Origin: Terriglobia bacterium
GTDB taxonomy: Bacteria > Acidobacteriota > Terriglobia > Versatilivoradales > Versatilivoraceae
Direction: 5' to 3'
Length of the DNA: 64,000 nucleotides
NCBI GenBank assembly: GCA_951813285.1
Contig: OX638355.1
Location: forward strand, 1,550,653 to 1,614,652
Shown here: positions 9,325 through 18,301 of the stretch, piece by piece
How positions within the stretch are numbered: the first letter of the stretch is position 1
Layout: every line of letters begins with the position of its first letter
Program-made: the position numbers and the translations under genes
The notes under the pieces: model-generated
The model's database searches: none
Seen by the model: only the letters and a program-made list of their open reading frames with translations
What the model was told of the DNA's origin: nothing

Positions 9325-9711
9325 TTACTGCAGAGGACTCGGGGAATCCTTGCCAATCCGCTTCCCATGCGGGTTTCCGGGCACAACCTGGACCACGACG
9401 GCGAGGTCTTCGCCCTCTGAGAGAGGAGCGTTGGAGTGGTCAAAAGCGTGAGCCACCTGGTGCGCCACCTGTGTGAGCCACCCCCCGTCTGAAAGGTGGC
9501 CACCCATACGACGCCACGTCCTTGACCCCGGGAGGCGGAAAGCGTCGATCATTTCGCGGCCGTTGGAAGCCGGGTTTTCCTGCTCCTATTGGACGATATT
9601 CTCCATGACGACATCGAGGCCGCCATGGCGTTCGACGGTGGTTCTCAAGTGGGGGCGAATCGTTTTGTCGAACTCCTTTCTGGTATCATTTCCTAGAATC
9701 CGTAACCGTTG
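9325..9711 (-). pseudogene. Possible gene remnant with one in-frame stop, unrecognised
   Basis: One reverse frame reads RLRILGNDTRKEFDKTIRPH and then LRTTVERHGGLDVVMENIVQ from about 9708, meets a TAG at 9586-9588, and continues in the same frame with EQENPASNGREMIDAFRLPG to 9325. The first 40 residues look like real protein by composition. No family is recognised and no start codon is evident. The 3' part overlaps the repeat shared with 5627-5700. Treat as a weak call. Confidence 0.2.
9394..9470. repeat. Diverged ~75 bp repeat, copy 2 (after the LRR gene)
   Basis: The segment containing GCCCTCTGAGAGAGGAGCG and TTGGAGTGGTCAAAA aligns with 5627-5700 upstream of the LRR gene, in the same orientation, so the pair brackets the LRR gene as direct repeats about 3.7 kb apart. 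Confidence 0.55.
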
Positions 9712-10170
9712 CTAATACTTCTGATAAGATTCCGGAGACCTCTGAAATCCTTGGTACTGCGGGTCATCAAACCCAAAGAAAACCCAGCACAGCGCAACTG
9801 TGTGCGTTGTTTTCACGCGGATCCGGGCGAAAACACCGGATGGCCCACAACGAGCGACGGGGTGCCCTCTGTGAGATACAGAATCGCCCCGGAATTGTTC
9901 GAGGGTATTGTGGGGCACGCCGGAGTCCCGGAAGACGCAGCCTGACTGGCAAAGCTCAAGGATTTAGGGGGGATCTGGTGACGGGCTGGAGTTCAAAAGC
10001 GGTCCCTGGAACACCACAAGAGGCCTCCCGCCTAGGCTGCCGGCGGCCTACATCTTGTGGTTTTGGGGAGTCCAGACTGAGGATATTTCTAAGTCCTTTG
10101 GAATGAGTCGAGGCTACTTCCGATAATAGGGGGATATGTCAACTATTGAGCGGGATATGTAGGGGGTTTG

Positions 10171-11403
10171 ATGGGAATTATGAACGACCAAGCCGCCCAG
10201 GATGAAAACCAAGACGTTGATGGGCTGCGCAGGTCTGCCGACCAGGGACACGCCGAGGCTCAATGCAACCTGGGCGTGATTGACGCCAAAGGTGAAGGAG
10301 TACCGAAAATCCGACAGGAGGCCGTCAAGTGGATTCCCCTGGCGGCTAAGCAGCACCTCGCGAAGGCCCAATACAACCTGGGCTGCCAAGCCCTCAAGTG
10401 GTTCCGAAAGGCTGCGGCGCTAGCCTACGTACAGGCCCAAAACAACCGAGGCCTCATGTGCCCCAATAGCGAAAAAGTGCCGCAGAACCTCCGAAAGGCC
10501 GTCGAGTGGTACCGCTTGGGCCGCATGTGCTTCCACGGCGAAGAAATGCCCCATGACTTCGGCCAGGCCGCTTCGTGGTTCCGGAAGGCCGCCGAGCAGG
10601 GGATCGCCCAGGCTCAATTCAATCTGGGCCGCATGTACAGCCAGGGCCTCGGCGTGCGCCAGGACTTCCACACGGCCCTCTACTGGTTCCAACTGGTAAA
10701 CAGGCGCTTCAAACAGCAGCCCTGCAAATGGTTCCGGAAAGCGGCCGAGCAGATCCTCACCGGCACTCAAAACAACCTGGGCCGCCTGGCCTTCAAGGGG
10801 CACCGGAACGCCGCCGAACAGGGCTACGCCCAGGCTCAACGCGCCTTGGGAGTCATGTACTACCAGGGCGAAGGAATACCCTTGGACTACAGCCAGGCCA
10901 CAGCGTGGTACCGCAAGGCTGCCGAGCAGGGACACGCCGACGCTCAAAACGACCTAGCAGTCATGTACGCCGAGGGCGAAGGAGTACCCCAGGACTTCCG
11001 CCAGGCTGCAGCGTGGTACCGCAAGGCTGCCGAGCAGGGACACACCCTGGCGCAAGCCAATCTGGGCCTCATGTACCGCAAGGCCTCCCGAGCTCCAAAA
11101 TTTTTTCACTTTTTGGGGGGCGTGCCCCAGGACCAGGCCCTTAAGTGGTTCCGCAAGGCTGCCGAGCAGGGATTCGTCGATGCTCAATACTACCTGGGAC
11201 TCATGTACGACTGGGGCGAAGGAGTGCCGCGGGACGCCGCCGCAGCCTACGCCTGGCTAAGCATAGCCACCGACCAAGGACACGCCACGGCCCGTGAAGA
11301 CCGCGACCACCTAAACAAACAGTTAACCCCGGACCAGATAGCCCAGGCGCAGCAACTCGCGGCCGAGCTATGGGAGCGCATCGAATCCTCAGAATCGGAG
11401 TAA
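10171..11403 (+). CDS. Sel1-repeat (TPR-like) protein
   Basis: The protein (about 410 residues) is made almost entirely of Sel1 units of about 36 residues, such as AAAWYRKAAEQGHADAQNDLAVMYAEGEGVPQDF. It ends with the usual Sel1 cap AYAWLSIATDQGHATARE and LTPDQIAQAQQLAAEL. No signal peptide is seen. Several units are irregular: residues near 170-205 are shortened, and near 305-320 a unit reads YRKASRAPKFFHFLGGVPQD where YxxGEGVPQD is expected. The start is ATG at 10171 or 10180; both lie after GGGGGTTTG. Sel1 proteins act as scaffolds in signalling or host interaction. It sits beside an integrase gene on the opposite strand. Confidence 0.82.
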   Translation: MGIMNDQAAQDENQDVDGLRRSADQGHAEAQCNLGVIDAKGEGVPKIRQEAVKWIPLAAKQHLAKAQYNLGCQALKWFRKAAALAYVQAQNNRGLMCPNSEKVPQNLRKAVEWYRLGRMCFHGEEMPHDFGQAASWFRKAAEQGIAQAQFNLGRMYSQGLGVRQDFHTALYWFQLVNRRFKQQPCKWFRKAAEQILTGTQNNLGRLAFKGHRNAAEQGYAQAQRALGVMYYQGEGIPLDYSQATAWYRKAAEQGHADAQNDLAVMYAEGEGVPQDFRQAAAWYRKAAEQGHTLAQANLGLMYRKASRAPKFFHFLGGVPQDQALKWFRKAAEQGFVDAQYYLGLMYDWGEGVPRDAAAAYAWLSIATDQGHATAREDRDHLNKQLTPDQIAQAQQLAAELWERIESSESE

Positions 11404-11455
11404 CTGCCGCAACTTCCGATAAAAGTGTCATTATGTCAACTTTCCGGACAGCGAC

Positions 11456-12673
11456 TCATTCCTTTTCAATGAAGTAATGAAAATGTAGGCGTCTGTTGGA
11501 TAAGATGTGGCCAGTCTGGTCGAATAGGTCCGAGCGGGCATAGGCCGCCTCGACCCGGTTGCGGACCACATGCGCCAGGGCCGCCTCGATCACCTCCCGG
11601 GGATGGTCGGTCTCTTCGGCCGCCCAGTCCCGGAAGCTGGAGCGGAACCCGTGAGGCACCGCCGCAATCCCAAGCTGGCGCAGCAGTCGGCGCACCGCGC
11701 TGTCATGCAGCGGCTTCCCGCCCCCATGGGTGAACACCAGCGGACCGTCTCCCCCTTCCAGTGCCTCCGCCGCCTCGAGAATCTCCAGGGCACGGCCGCA
11801 CAGCGGCACCCGGTGCCGCCGGTTCGTCTTTGCCCGCCTGGCCGGGACGGTCCACACTCTCTCGTCCCGATCGATCTCTGACCACTCGGCCCACCGCACC
11901 TCGCCCCAGCGCGCCGCCGTCAGCACCAGAAACTCAAGGGCCAACTTGGCGGCCGGCAATGCGGTCGATGCCCGCACCTTCCGGATCACCGCAGCCGCCT
12001 CCCGATGGGGCACGGCCTGCATGTGCTCGGTCACGTCCTTTTGGGGACCCAGCACCGGACCGATCCGGTCACAGGGGTTGTCGATGCGGAACTCCATGGC
12101 TACAGCCCATTCCAGAACCGCATGCAGGCGCTGGCGCACCCGCTTGGCCGTGGCTACCTTCCGGTGCCAGAGGGGCGTGAGGATCTCGAGCACGTCGGCA
12201 CTGGTGACCTCAGAGACGGGCATCTTGCCAATGCGGGGCAACGCGAAGCGCCTCAGGCTCGACTGCCACTCTCGGGAGTGTTTCGGGTTGCGCCATCCGT
12301 CCCGCTTCTGTTCCAGCACACGCATGACCGCTTCGGCGAAGGTGGGGATGCCCTGGCTGCGTCGCTTCTCGGCAAGAGGGTCCCCGCCCGTACGGGCGAG
12401 CTTGCGGTTGGCGAGCGCCTTCTCCCGGGCCTCGGCCAGGGAGACCAGGGCAACGCTGCCGAGTCCGAGCTCGCGGCGGCGCCCACGGATGAGGAGGCGT
12501 TGAATCCAGCTGCGGGTTCCGCTGGGCTGGACGAAGAGGTACAATCCGTTTCCATCGGCGTGTCTTCCGGGCGGTGCGGAGCGAATGAAGGCAGGAGAGA
12601 GGGCCTTTTGGGGATGGCGGCCCTTGGGTTTCGTTTTAGGTAGCAGACGGGCTGTATGTGATCCAGTAATCAT
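11456..12673 (-). CDS. Tyrosine-type site-specific integrase (P4-like)
   Basis: The 405-residue protein has an N-terminal DUF4102-like domain (DGNGLYLFVQPSGTRSWIQR, GLGSVALVSLAEAREKA), a central SAM-like domain, and the catalytic core. The catalytic residues appear as Arg in LTAARWGEVRWAEW, HGFR in AAVPHGFRSSFRDWAAE, His in ALAHVV, and the nucleophile Tyr in EAAYARSDLF. After DLF the usual RRxLMxAWAxY ending is replaced by an unrelated 19-residue tail, so the C-terminus is altered. It would recombine an element into a chromosomal att site, but no tRNA or clear att repeat lies next to it. It marks the preceding repeat-protein region as possibly acquired. Confidence 0.87.
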   Translation of the reverse strand: MITGSHTARLLPKTKPKGRHPQKALSPAFIRSAPPGRHADGNGLYLFVQPSGTRSWIQRLLIRGRRRELGLGSVALVSLAEAREKALANRKLARTGGDPLAEKRRSQGIPTFAEAVMRVLEQKRDGWRNPKHSREWQSSLRRFALPRIGKMPVSEVTSADVLEILTPLWHRKVATAKRVRQRLHAVLEWAVAMEFRIDNPCDRIGPVLGPQKDVTEHMQAVPHREAAAVIRKVRASTALPAAKLALEFLVLTAARWGEVRWAEWSEIDRDERVWTVPARRAKTNRRHRVPLCGRALEILEAAEALEGGDGPLVFTHGGGKPLHDSAVRRLLRQLGIAAVPHGFRSSFRDWAAEETDHPREVIEAALAHVVRNRVEAAYARSDLFDQTGHILSNRRLHFHYFIEKE

Positions 12674-13114
12674 CCCCTAATTATATGGGGGATGGTAGTG
12701 GATTGCAAGGGATGTTTCGAGTCGGTCAAGCGACGATGGAACTCGTATAAGCCAATGACAATAAATACATTTATAGACTGTACTGGACGAAGTTAAACGT
12801 CACTGGAATTTACAAGGATGCTGCTGCACAGGAAGCTGACTCGGGCTTTGATCCGGTGCGCCTTTGAGGTGATCTATGGGCTTCGGAGCGGGTTTTGGGA
12901 GCCCTTGTTGAAGAAAAGGCAATGGGCGAACCCAGGGGAATGAGAACTCTTGTCCCCGAGCATGCGGCCCAGACTGTCAACTACAATCAGAGGAGCCGGG
13001 TGTAAGCCAATGGAGCCTCCTCGGGCCGTTTGACACTGCTCGCGAGCCTCGGATATGATCGCTTTCGACTGGCCGGGACGGAAGGATGCCGGTTCGGGAA
13101 GGGAGGGTCGGCAG
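12674..13114. other. Intergenic region, no feature recognised
   Basis: About 440 bp between the integrase start and mqnE. It includes an AT-rich patch at 12740-12790 that could hold a promoter, but no convincing gene, hairpin or repeat was found. Confidence 0.5.
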
Positions 13115-14215
13115 TTGAATACTCGTCATATGGGCACTGAGCTTGCACGGATCAGCGAGAAGGTTTTATCCGGGGAGAGATTGTCGTTCGAGGAAGGAGT
13201 CGCGCTTTATCGGACTTCGGACCTGCATGCCGTGGGGGCTCTGGCCAACCGGGTTCGGGAAAAATGGAATGGGAACGTCGGGTATTTCAACGTCAATCGC
13301 CATCTGAATCCCACCAACGTCTGCGTGGTTGACTGCAAGTTCTGCGGTTTTGCCCGCAAACCCGGCAAGGGCGGCTACACCATGTCGCTGGAGGAGGCCT
13401 ATCATCACGCCTCGATGGGGTATAGCGAGTCGGTGACCGAGTTTCACATTGTGGGTGGCCTCCACCCTTATCTACCCTTCTCCTACTACACCGACCTGCT
13501 CCGTGGATTGAAGGAGCGTTTTCCGAAGGTTCATCTCAAGGCCTTCACCATGGTTGAGCTCGATTTCCTGTCCCGCCGGGCCAAATTGTCCATCGATGAC
13601 ACCATACAGGCTCTTCGGGAGTCGGGAATGGACAGTTGCCCCGGGGGAGGGGCCGAGATTTTTGCCGAGCGCCCCCGCAACCTCATTTGTGACCACAAGG
13701 TGTCTGGCCAACGCTGGCTCGATATCGCCCGGAGGGTGCACCTCTGCGGATTGAAGTCCAATGCCACCATGCTCTACGGACATGTGGAAACCGTGGAGGA
13801 TCGAGTCGACCACCTGATCCGGTTGAGGGAGTTGCAGGACGAGACACGGGGATTTCAATGTTTCATTCCGCTGGCCTTCCACCCGGCGAATACGCAACTG
13901 GATCATCTGCCGGCTCCTACCGCCATGCTGGACCTTCGAACCATCGCGGTCAGTCGTCTCCTGCTGGACAATTTCCCCCACATCAAGGCCTATTGGATCA
14001 TGATCGGCGCCAAGACTGCCCAAATAGGACTTCACTATGGGGCCGATGACCTGGATGGGACGGTGGTCGAAGAAAAGATCGTTCACATGGCGGGGGCTCA
14101 GACTCCCGTCGGCCTGACGCGCGCGGAAATCGAGCATCTCATCCGGGAAGCCGGCCGGGAACCGATTGAACGGGACACTCTCTACCGGCCGGTCGACCGC
14201 GTCGCCGCTGCCTGA
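13115..14215 (+). CDS. mqnE: Aminodeoxyfutalosine synthase
   Basis: A radical SAM enzyme of about 366 residues. The cluster motif CVVDCKFCGF gives the three cysteines (about 70, 74, 77), preceded by the family signature YFNVNRHLNPTNV. The ending IGLHYGADDLDGTVVEEKI with AGAQTPVG and REAGREPIERDTLY is typical of MqnE. The enzyme makes aminodeoxyfutalosine from SAM and 3-[(1-carboxyvinyl)oxy]benzoate in the futalosine route to menaquinone. I chose TTG at 13115 because GGGAGGG lies 7 bases upstream; ATG at 13130 is also in frame. No other menaquinone gene is adjacent. MqnC is the main alternative but fits less well. Confidence 0.93.
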   Translation: MNTRHMGTELARISEKVLSGERLSFEEGVALYRTSDLHAVGALANRVREKWNGNVGYFNVNRHLNPTNVCVVDCKFCGFARKPGKGGYTMSLEEAYHHASMGYSESVTEFHIVGGLHPYLPFSYYTDLLRGLKERFPKVHLKAFTMVELDFLSRRAKLSIDDTIQALRESGMDSCPGGGAEIFAERPRNLICDHKVSGQRWLDIARRVHLCGLKSNATMLYGHVETVEDRVDHLIRLRELQDETRGFQCFIPLAFHPANTQLDHLPAPTAMLDLRTIAVSRLLLDNFPHIKAYWIMIGAKTAQIGLHYGADDLDGTVVEEKIVHMAGAQTPVGLTRAEIEHLIREAGREPIERDTLYRPVDRVAAA

Positions 14216-14235
14216 CGGATGGTGCTTAAGCCTGC

Positions 14236-14345
14236 CAGAAACAAAGGAAAAAAAGAGTTATCCACGAAGGGCCAGGAAGAACGGCGAAGGGCCACTAAGG
14301 CGTTGAGGTTAACCGCGGCGGGATGCCATGGTCACGAAGGATTTA
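14236..14345. repeat. Interspersed repeat, CACGAAGG / GGCCACTAAGGCGTTGAGG module
   Basis: The block holds TTATCCACGAAGGGCCAGG, then GGGCCACTAAGGCGTTGAGG and TTAACCGCGGCGGGATGCCA. The same order of elements occurs at 20209-20300 and 58625-58710, and in reverse at about 48040-48130. It lies in the gap between mqnE and the DUF309 gene. Confidence 0.75.
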
Positions 14346-14459
14346 TCGATATTTAATGGTTTCACTCTCGTATAATCCCCCCGGCAGGGCGGGGACTCGC
14401 CATTGGCCATCGATCCGAGTTCCCTTCGCGGACCGCGGAGCTTATTCTGTAATCTAGGC

Positions 14460-14888
14460 TCAACCTTCCAGTTGAATGGTGGGGCGGGGTCTGTTTCGCA
14501 GTTCCTGGTTCCAACCGGTATGCTCGGCGGACAGGCCTTGGTAGAAGGCCTCCATCTCGGCCACAAACTGAGAGACATTGAGGGTCATGAAGCGGTCGGG
14601 GAGTTGGCGGAATCGCTCCCTTGCCTTGCGGTGGCAGCTCAGTGCTCCTTCCAGATTCTCGTTCCCGTAGTGGTAGAGCGACACCGCCGACATGATGAGG
14701 GCTTGGTAGAAGAGCTTCTCCCTGCCTTTGGCCTCAGCCCAAACTTCCTCCCACAGGTCGTGGCATTCGTAGTAGAAACGGCGGTTGAACAGTTCCAGTC
14801 CCCGATAGAAGTCGGCCGGGTGAGGCTTGCTTCCTGAGTCCACTGGAGAAATCCTCCTCCCCTGGCAGTGCGCCTGCCATTGTTGCAT
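14460..14888 (-). CDS. DUF309 domain protein
   Basis: The 142-residue helical protein matches DUF309: FNRRFYYECHDLWEEVWAEA, then REKLFYQALIMSAVSLYHYGN with ENLEGALSCHRKARERF. The E-C-H-x-x-W-E-E core is the conserved heart of the family, found mostly as short single-domain proteins of unknown function. The ATG at 14888 is used; a TTG two codons earlier is possible. It is divergent from the TlpA-like gene with only 31 bp between starts, so their promoters overlap the opposing coding starts. Confidence 0.82.
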   Translation of the reverse strand: MQQWQAHCQGRRISPVDSGSKPHPADFYRGLELFNRRFYYECHDLWEEVWAEAKGREKLFYQALIMSAVSLYHYGNENLEGALSCHRKARERFRQLPDRFMTLNVSQFVAEMEAFYQGLSAEHTGWNQELRNRPRPTIQLEG

Positions 14889-14919
14889 AATCAAAGAGAG
14901 CGTCGCGAAAGAGGTTGAA

Positions 14920-15834
14920 ATGATCGGGATCTTAAAGCAAATGATGACGTTGGGCCTGTGCCTGTTCCTCTTGGTCGGAACCCTGGCGTCCGACGACCGT
15001 CAAGACAGGGAACGGGCCGCCGAGGAGAGGATCATCGGCTTTCTGAAGACCCACCTCGAGCCGGGCCAGGCCGTCCTGGTTACGGAACTGCACCAGCGTT
15101 TCACCGAGCCCGAGGAGCGCAGGGTCCTCAGTCGACTCTACAACATCTTCTTCAAGGTGCCTTACTTCGTGGCCCAATACTATGCCGCCAACCAAAAACC
15201 GCCTCGGCTTCGCGAAATCGCCGAGCAATTCAACCTGCGGGTCGCGGGTGAGGTCGACGTGATTCTCCGGATTGTCGAGTACGATCGGAGGGTGCCCCAA
15301 TTCTTCAAGAGAGACCCGAAAAGCGGCGAGATTGCTTCGGTGGACCTGGAGAAAATCCAGGCGGATCCCCGGTTCAACAAGGTCATCGAACGCTCCATCG
15401 CCGGTTGGGAAGGGAAGAAGGCCCCGCAATTCACCGTCCGGCTTTTGGACGGGGACGAGCTCAGCCTCGATTCCAGCCAGGGTACCCGCCTGGTCTACTT
15501 CTGGTTTACCCACTGCCCCCCCTGCGTCAAGATCACTCCCCACCTGGTCTCTTTGCAGGAACAGTTCGGACCGCGGAACTTTACCGTCATCGGTCTGAAT
15601 GCCGACCGCGTCTTGGACCTGGGGTACCCGGATTCGGAGCGTGCCGCCTACCTGGACAAGCACAAGATCAATTTCCCAGTGGGTCATCTTACCGGGCAGG
15701 TTCAGGAGGCCTACGGAGGGATCCAGTTGTTCCCCAGTCTGTTTCTGGTGGATGGGGACGGGTTGATTCGCCACCACTTCGTCAACTACCAGGATCGGGG
15801 AACTCTGGAAAAAGCGGTCCGATCCGTCCTTTGA
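14920..15834 (+). CDS. Exported TlpA-like thioredoxin-fold protein
   Basis: The 304-residue protein has a signal sequence (about 4-24) and a helical N-terminal half of unknown family (25-160). A thioredoxin-like domain follows: GKKAPQFTVRLLDGDELSLD, then VYFWFTHCPPC with the active-site CPPC at about 199-202, and the cis-proline segment GIQLFPSLFLVDGDGLI. It probably acts outside the cytoplasmic membrane as a thiol-disulfide reductase, for example in cytochrome c maturation. AGAGGTTGA precedes the ATG at 14920. The N-terminal extension makes it longer than a plain TlpA. Confidence 0.85.
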   Translation: MIGILKQMMTLGLCLFLLVGTLASDDRQDRERAAEERIIGFLKTHLEPGQAVLVTELHQRFTEPEERRVLSRLYNIFFKVPYFVAQYYAANQKPPRLREIAEQFNLRVAGEVDVILRIVEYDRRVPQFFKRDPKSGEIASVDLEKIQADPRFNKVIERSIAGWEGKKAPQFTVRLLDGDELSLDSSQGTRLVYFWFTHCPPCVKITPHLVSLQEQFGPRNFTVIGLNADRVLDLGYPDSERAAYLDKHKINFPVGHLTGQVQEAYGGIQLFPSLFLVDGDGLIRHHFVNYQDRGTLEKAVRSVL

Positions 15835-15887
15835 GAGCCTTGACGATCCGGAGCGTATCCGCCAGGCTGCGCCAACCTCCGCCGATT

Positions 15888-16517
15888 CTATTTCAGAAAC
15901 GGGTTGTGTCGTTTTTCCTCCCCGATGGTCGTGGCTGGACCGTGGCCGGGGTATACCAGGGTGCTGTCGTCCAGTTGCAGGAGCCGGTTCCGTATGGATT
16001 CGATGATGTCCTTGTAGGAACCTCCCCAGAGATCCGTTCTTCCGATACCCATTTGAAACAGGGTGTCTCCCGCAAACAGTCGGCCTGCTTGCTCCGGGAG
16101 ATGCAGGCAGAGGCTCCCGGGCGTGTGGCCCGGAGTGAAGAGCACTTCCCCGGAGTGCCGCCCGAATGAGACCCGATCGCCCTGGTGGACAAAATGGTCG
16201 ATCTCGGTGGTGGGTGGCGTTGACAGCCCCATCCAGGAGGCTTGCATCGGCAGGTTTTGGTACAAGGTCAGATCTCTTTCGTGCAACAGGACCTGTGCGC
16301 CTGTCTGCTCCTTCATCGCCTCCAGATCTCCCACGTGGTCAAGGTGGGCGTGAGTGCTGAGCAGATACCTGACCCTCAAGCCATGCTTCTCGATCAGGGG
16401 AAGAATCAATTCCACCTCGTCCCCGGGGTCAATCACCAGTGCCTCTCGCGATTCTTCACACCCCAGTATGTAGCAGTTGCATTGCAAGGGCCCCACGGCC
16501 ACCTGTTCAAAAATCAT
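15888..16517 (-). CDS. Glyoxalase-II-like metallo-beta-lactamase-fold hydrolase
   Basis: The 209-residue protein carries the full metal-binding set: THAHLDHVGD, then TPGHTPGS, AGDTLFQ and YPGHGPATTIGEEKRHNP. That pattern is typical of hydroxyacylglutathione-hydrolase-like cytosolic enzymes (YcbL/GloB type). The substrate is probably a thioester, but it cannot be read from sequence. It runs convergent to the TlpA-like gene. Its neighbour upstream on the same strand is glyA, about 145 bp away. Confidence 0.9.
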   Translation of the reverse strand: MIFEQVAVGPLQCNCYILGCEESREALVIDPGDEVELILPLIEKHGLRVRYLLSTHAHLDHVGDLEAMKEQTGAQVLLHERDLTLYQNLPMQASWMGLSTPPTTEIDHFVHQGDRVSFGRHSGEVLFTPGHTPGSLCLHLPEQAGRLFAGDTLFQMGIGRTDLWGGSYKDIIESIRNRLLQLDDSTLVYPGHGPATTIGEEKRHNPFLK

Positions 16518-16661
16518 TTCGGTTACCTTTGCTGGAAAACGCAGTGCGTTCTCCCACGATGCGTCTATTTCGATTTATCCCGAATCCGGCGACCGGGCGC
16601 AATGGGGGTCGATCCGGTCGAGAGTGTCGGAATCCGGCGCTGAGAAGTATCAGACCTGCCC

Positions 16662-17942
16662 TCAGACCGCGGAAGGAGCCAGCCTGGATGCGTAGAGGGG
16701 AAATTGCTCCGAGAGTTCTCTGACTCGAGAACGGATCTTCTTCTGAACCTCTACGTCCTCAACCTGGTCCAGCACCTCTCCTATCCACTGGCCGATGAGA
16801 TGCATTTCGGATTCGCCCATGCCTCGGGAAGTGAGCGCGGGAGTGCCCAATCGTATCCCACTGGTCACCAGGGGGGGGTGGGGGTCGAAAGGAATCGTGT
16901 TCTTGTTGACGGTGATTCCGGCCTGGTCCAGGGCGAGTTCCGCCTGTTTGCCGGTGATTCCCTTGGAGAAGACATCGACCAGAATCAGGTGAGTATCGGT
17001 TCCCCCGGACACCAGCCGGTAGCCGCTCTCCAGAATGCTGGCGGCGAGCGCCGAGGCATTCCGCTTGACCTGTCGGATATAGCGGCTGAAGTCGGGTTGC
17101 AGGGCTTCCTGAAGGCAGACGGCCTTGGCAGCCACAACATGCACCAGGGGCCCGCCCTGGGTCCCCGGAAACAGCAGGCGGTTCAGGTTCTTGGCATAAG
17201 CCTTCCGGCAGAGGATCATGCCGCCTCGCGGTCCCCGCAGGGTCTTGTGGGTGGTGGTGGTCACGAAATCGCAGTGGGGAACCGGACTGGGGTGCTCCCC
17301 GACGGCTATCAGGCCTGCAGTGTGGGCCATGTCGGCCATCAACAGGGCGCCGCTTTGCCGAGCGATCTCTCCCATTCGCGTGAAGTCGATTTCTCGGGGG
17401 TAGGCGCTGGCTCCAGCCACGATGAGCTTGGGTCGGTTCTCCATGGCCAGTTCAGCCAGGGCGTCGTAATCGATCGTTTCCGTGTCCTTGCGGACCCCAT
17501 AGGGAATGATGTCATACATTCTGCCGGAGAAGTTCAGTGGATGGCCGTGAGTGAGGTGCCCCCCGTGGGACAGATCCATTCCGAGAATGGTCTCCCCGGG
17601 CTTCAACGCCGTCATGTATACCGCTACGTTGGCCTGAGTCCCGGAGTGGGGTTGCACGTTGGCATGTTCTGCGCCAAACAATTGCTTGGCCCTGTCTATG
17701 GCCAACTGCTCCACCACGTCGGTAAACTCGCAGCCCCCATAGTAGCGCCGGCCGGGGTAGCCCTCCGCGTACTTGTTGGTGAACACGCTCCCGGTGGCTT
17801 CCAGGACGGCCTCGCTCACGAAATTCTCAGAGGCAATCAGTTCCAGTTGGTTGGCTTGACGCCGGGTTTCCCGGTCGATGGCCTGGGAAACCTGCGGGTC
17901 GACGAAGGCAAGGCTTCTTTCGAGTTCGGGGTTGATCGTCAC
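16662..17942 (-). CDS. glyA: Serine hydroxymethyltransferase
   Basis: The 426-residue enzyme interconverts serine and glycine with tetrahydrofolate. Signatures include [35 protein letters not shown], the PLP lysine in [14 protein letters not shown] (about Lys233) and [17 protein letters not shown]. The ATG codons further upstream give an atypical extension. GTG at 17942 gives the family-standard length and has GAGGG 8 bases upstream, so it is preferred. It is divergent from proS, with about 360 bp between them. Confidence 0.96.
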   Translation of the reverse strand: MTINPELERSLAFVDPQVSQAIDRETRRQANQLELIASENFVSEAVLEATGSVFTNKYAEGYPGRRYYGGCEFTDVVEQLAIDRAKQLFGAEHANVQPHSGTQANVAVYMTALKPGETILGMDLSHGGHLTHGHPLNFSGRMYDIIPYGVRKDTETIDYDALAELAMENRPKLIVAGASAYPREIDFTRMGEIARQSGALLMADMAHTAGLIAVGEHPSPVPHCDFVTTTTHKTLRGPRGGMILCRKAYAKNLNRLLFPGTQGGPLVHVVAAKAVCLQEALQPDFSRYIRQVKRNASALAASILESGYRLVSGGTDTHLILVDVFSKGITGKQAELALDQAGITVNKNTIPFDPHPPLVTSGIRLGTPALTSRGMGESEMHLIGQWIGEVLDQVEDVEVQKKIRSRVRELSEQFPLYASRLAPSAV

Positions 17943-18301
17943 GGACAGTGCCCTCTGAGAATGGATGGTTGCCGCCACGCCGGGGCGGGTTCGCATCCGA
18001 CCGGGACCGGCATCTCCAAGTTCAAATGTTAACCAACAAACCGGATGCTGACAAACCAATTATCGAAGGGGATTGGCTCTATTCCCGCTTCTGGTGGGGC
18101 TTTTCGGGAATACGGTCAGGCTCCGATTCTTTTAGTTTCAAATATGCTATCTTCTACGTCGTCCTTCATTTCCCCGGTTGTCAGTGGGAAGATCCAGGGG
18201 CTTGCCGGGACATCGAGGGGCGCTGGGCAGAAACGTTTCGGTAGCCCTTCGCGCCGGGTGCCGGCGGTCCAATGGGTTGGGCACTCATTTGAGGAGTCGG
18301 A
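17943..18301. promoter_or_regulatory. Divergent glyA / proS intergenic region
   Basis: This 359 bp gap separates two divergently transcribed housekeeping genes, so it must hold promoters for both. An AT-rich stretch at 18120-18160 (AGTTTCAAATATGCTATCTT) is the best candidate for a plus-strand -10 region. No riboswitch or T-box signature was recognised. Confidence 0.4.

Larger units (their letters stand above)
9049..10170. other. Large intergenic region with hairpins and possible gene remnants
   Basis: About 1.1 kb without a convincing intact gene between the LRR and Sel1 genes. It holds two strong inverted repeats (9163-9199 and 9264-9318), the second copy of the LRR-flanking repeat (9394-9470), and a possible reverse-strand gene remnant (9325-9711). 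From 9712 to 10170 I see no supportable feature apart from an AT-richer stretch just before the Sel1 start. Confidence 0.6.

Noticed and set aside
16704-18032. 442-residue plus-strand open frame opposite glyA
   Set aside because: glyA on the minus strand has every family motif; the opposite frame is a GC-rich shadow. The same applies to long frames opposite the DUF1501 genes and the 40 kb kinase.
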